Assembly: GCA_027297005.1 (NCBI GenBank)
Contig: JAPUIN010000047.1
Location: 1 to 15,823, forward strand
Source of the DNA: Acidobacteriota bacterium
GTDB taxonomy: Bacteria; Acidobacteriota; Polarisedimenticolia; Gp22-AA2
Reading direction: 5' to 3'
DNA: 15,823 nucleotides
The position numbers and the translations under genes were made by a program. Below the pieces are notes generated by a model, which did no database searches, was not told where the DNA came from, and saw only the letters and a list, made by a program, of their open reading frames with translations. Shown piece by piece: positions 14,337-15,823 of the stretch; positions within the stretch are counted from its first letter, which is position 1; each line of letters opens with the position of its first letter.

Positions 14337-14396
14337 ACCCGCTGTTTCATCATGAGAATGCACCCCCGGAGCATTCTGTTCCGCGGGTGATGCTCC
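14337..14396 (+). promoter_or_regulatory. Leader with mutually exclusive hairpins (candidate cis-regulatory RNA)
   Basis: Overlapping complementary segments allow at least three alternative folds. (a) ACCCGC 14337-14342 with GCGGGT 14383-14388, enclosing AGAATGC 14355-14361 with GCATTCT 14371-14377. (b) CACCCCCGGA 14361-14370 with TCCGCGGGTG 14380-14389, ten pairs with one C-C mismatch. (c) GGAGCAT 14368-14374 with ATGCTCC 14390-14396. They share bases and cannot all form at once. I do not recognise a known riboswitch class. The ribosome-binding GGAG (14413-14416) lies just downstream, outside these stems. Confidence 0.4.
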
Positions 14397-14421
14397 TGTG
14401 ATGTTACGACGCGGAGATGAA

Positions 14422-15369
14422 ATGGCCGACGAGGAGAGGATGATCATGGAGAGTATCGTCGCAAGATTGAAAAAGGGGGAGGTGCTGATTCTCGACGGCG
14501 CCACCGGCTCCGAGTTGCAGCGACGCGGGGTCGACGTCAACCGGGGCTCGGTGTCGGGCAAGCTCGGTGTCTGGTCAGCGGCCGCCAACCTCGATGCGCC
14601 GGATGTCGTTCGCCGCGTCCATGAGGACTACCTGCGCGTCGGCGCCGAGATCATCACCAGCAACAATTTTTACACCAGCCGCGGCATGCTCGCCATGATT
14701 CAGGAGGAGAATCGCTGGGAGGAGTACACGCGCCGTGGTGGGGAGCTGGCCGTGGAGGCGCGCAATGCGGTCAATCCGAAAGCCTACGTGGCCGGAGGGA
14801 TCGCGCCACCGTATACGAAGGACCTGCACCGCCAGTTCGAAGAGCAGTCGCGTGTGCTGGCCGCCGCCGGCGTCGACTTCATGCTGCCCGAATACCTGGG
14901 AGGAGATTCCGTTATCGAGAGCCCGCTCGCGGACTGCGTGACCGCCGTTGACGCCTGCGCCACCGCCGGCCTGCCGGTCTTCCTGGGTGTCTGCCTCCTG
15001 CAGAAAAATGGCAAGATGTTGGGCGGTGAGACAATGGCCGATCTCGCTGCCGCCCTGCGGGGGCACCCCGTCGAAGGGATCTTCCTGATGTGCAGCTACC
15101 CGGAAGGGATCACGGCCGCCCTGCCGCACCTTCGGGAGGCCTACGACGGCCCGATCGGCGCCTACGCCCACCTGGGCTACGATGAGAACCCGAACTACGG
15201 GCGGACGCCCGACGAACCGTACTTCAACATCGAAGAGCGCGGCTACACACCGGAGCGATACGCTGAGTTCGCCCGCGGGTGGAAGAAGGCGGGCGCGCAG
15301 GTCATCGGGGGCTGCTGCGCCACGGGCCCCGACCACGTCGCGGCCGTTGCGCGGGCATTGAAGCGCTAG
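14422..15369 (+). CDS. Homocysteine S-methyltransferase family protein
   Basis: 315 residues from ATG 14422. The (beta/alpha)8-barrel family signatures are present: LILDGATGSELQRRG (22-36), EDYLRVGAEIITSNNFYTSR (68-87), and the zinc cysteines C224 (FLMCSYPEG) and C298-C299 (IGGCCATGPDHV, 295-306). The family transfers a methyl group to a thiol of homocysteine or a related compound, from S-methylmethionine, SAM, betaine or a corrinoid system; the donor cannot be told here. It is a single-domain, cytosolic protein of normal length, without the cobalamin or folate modules of MetH. The usual Asn before the first zinc Cys is Met here. GGAG is five bases before ATG 14422; ATG 14446 has a stronger purine run (GAGGAGAGG) and gives 307 residues starting closer to the family norm, while GTG 14398 lies upstream. 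The leader may regulate it. Confidence 0.88.
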   Translation: MADEERMIMESIVARLKKGEVLILDGATGSELQRRGVDVNRGSVSGKLGVWSAAANLDAPDVVRRVHEDYLRVGAEIITSNNFYTSRGMLAMIQEENRWEEYTRRGGELAVEARNAVNPKAYVAGGIAPPYTKDLHRQFEEQSRVLAAAGVDFMLPEYLGGDSVIESPLADCVTAVDACATAGLPVFLGVCLLQKNGKMLGGETMADLAAALRGHPVEGIFLMCSYPEGITAALPHLREAYDGPIGAYAHLGYDENPNYGRTPDEPYFNIEERGYTPERYAEFARGWKKAGAQVIGGCCATGPDHVAAVARALKR

Positions 15370-15375
15370 TGACCT

Positions 15376-15402
15376 GTCCGGGCATAGGGTGGCGTCCCGG
15401 AC
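15376..15402. terminator. Weak hairpin between convergent genes
   Basis: GTCCGGG (15376-15382) pairs with CCCGGAC (15396-15402) around a 13-base loop. It sits in the 75-bp gap between the converging methyltransferase and VWA-like genes, but neither strand has a T-tract, so termination is only a guess. Confidence 0.2.
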
Positions 15403-15444
15403 CCTCCGGGCGCATGGGGGTTGCTTCGTGCGACGGCCCGATCG

Positions 15445-15823
15445 TCAGACGCCGATCGAACGCACCCTGTAGTCGACGTTATCCTTAATCCAGGACCAGA
15501 GCTTCTCCTGGCGCGCGAGGGCGACCTTCTTGCGCACCTGGGCCCTCCATCCCTGCATCACCTCGCCGTCGACCGTCCACAGGCGCACGCGGCGTCTCGG
15601 GACCAGCTTTCGCCAGCTGGCGCCGACCTTCGGAGAGACGTAGGCGAGCCTCAGGGTGAGCCGGCGCGACAGGTATTCGAGCGGGGTCAGATCGATCCCT
15701 TCGTACATCTGTTTCGAGCCCGGCTTCGCGCCCGGCACGGAGTAGTCGGGAACGCCGTCGGTGACGATCATCAGCGTGATCGGTGCGAGGATGAGGTTGC
15801 GATCCTTGACGATCCGGGCCACC
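15445..15823 (-). CDS. VWA-like domain protein, C-terminal part (start outside the window)
   Basis: Read on the minus strand, the frame enters at the right window edge and ends at TGA 15447-15445, giving at least 126 codons. APITLMIVTDGVPDY (from about residue 13) looks like the fourth strand of a von Willebrand factor A fold, where a hydrophobic strand ends in TDG. The rest (LTPLEYLSRRLTLRLAYVSP, then LVPRRRVRLWTVDGEVMQGW, then a basic Lys/Arg-rich helix) has a further strand pattern but no motif I can name. There is no membrane segment in the visible part. The MIDAS DxSxS motif, if any, would lie outside the window. It converges on the homocysteine methyltransferase gene. The call is tentative because only the C-terminal portion is seen. 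Confidence 0.5.
   Translation of the reverse strand, partial: VARIVKDRNLILAPITLMIVTDGVPDYSVPGAKPGSKQMYEGIDLTPLEYLSRRLTLRLAYVSPKVGASWRKLVPRRRVRLWTVDGEVMQGWRAQVRKKVALARQEKLWSWIKDNVDYRVRSIGV

Noticed and set aside
14267..14421. Known SAM, SAH or THF riboswitch before the homocysteine methyltransferase gene
   Set aside because: The conserved cores of these classes are not seen; the leader is kept only as an unclassified candidate.

Overview
The window comes from a GC-rich Gram-negative bacterium. Signs of an outer membrane are a small protein with the lipid-A-synthase N-terminal fold, two GT39-type membrane glycosyltransferases, and two signal-peptide-bearing beta-barrel proteins (DUF481 and an 8-strand-like barrel). 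The zinc-ribbon Ser/Thr kinase remnant, the DUF4388 protein and the GGDEF-PilZ protein fit an Acidobacteriota-like or other deep-branching lineage better than a classic proteobacterium. That placement is inference only. I see no tRNA, rRNA, CRISPR array, transposase or attachment site.

Layout. 1-319 (+): C-terminal end of a MATE/DinF-type exporter. 3150-337 (-): a three-gene overlapping operon (GT2 transferase, lipid-A-synthase N-domain protein, GT39 transferase) with a clear promoter at 3185-3213, probably for polyprenyl-phosphate-sugar synthesis and envelope glycan or lipid A modification. 3339-5035 (+): two translationally coupled 2-oxoglutarate/Fe(II) oxygenases (ATGA overlap) of unknown substrate, divergent from the glycosyltransferase operon. 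7249-5048 (-): a DUF4388 protein carrying a tandem MshEN-like c-di-GMP-binding signature, followed by a GGDEF-PilZ diguanylate cyclase. These look like a maker and a reader of the same second messenger. 7335-8990 (+): a second GT39 transferase.

9107-9985 (+): SAM methyltransferase with its own good promoter. 10004-10313 (-): a short, frameshifted secreted-protein remnant. 10631-12399 (+): DUF481 outer-membrane protein, a possible 59-residue ORF, and a membrane-anchored SAM methyltransferase. 12703-13656: a gene graveyard with a Ser/Thr kinase that has lost its HRD catalytic loop and C-terminal lobe, followed by non-coding debris with a possible MazF-like scrap. 13657-14202 (+): small beta-barrel protein with a textbook intrinsic terminator. 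14422-15369 (+): homocysteine S-methyltransferase-family enzyme preceded by a leader with several mutually exclusive hairpins. 15823-15445 (-): the C-terminal part of a VWA-like protein running off the window.

Promoters read by eye are sigma70-like (TTGACC or TTGCCG, 17 bp, TATTCT/TATAGT/TAGAAT). The points most worth following are the c-di-GMP maker/reader pair, the coupled oxygenases, the homocysteine methyltransferase leader and the microhomology-type deletion in the kinase.
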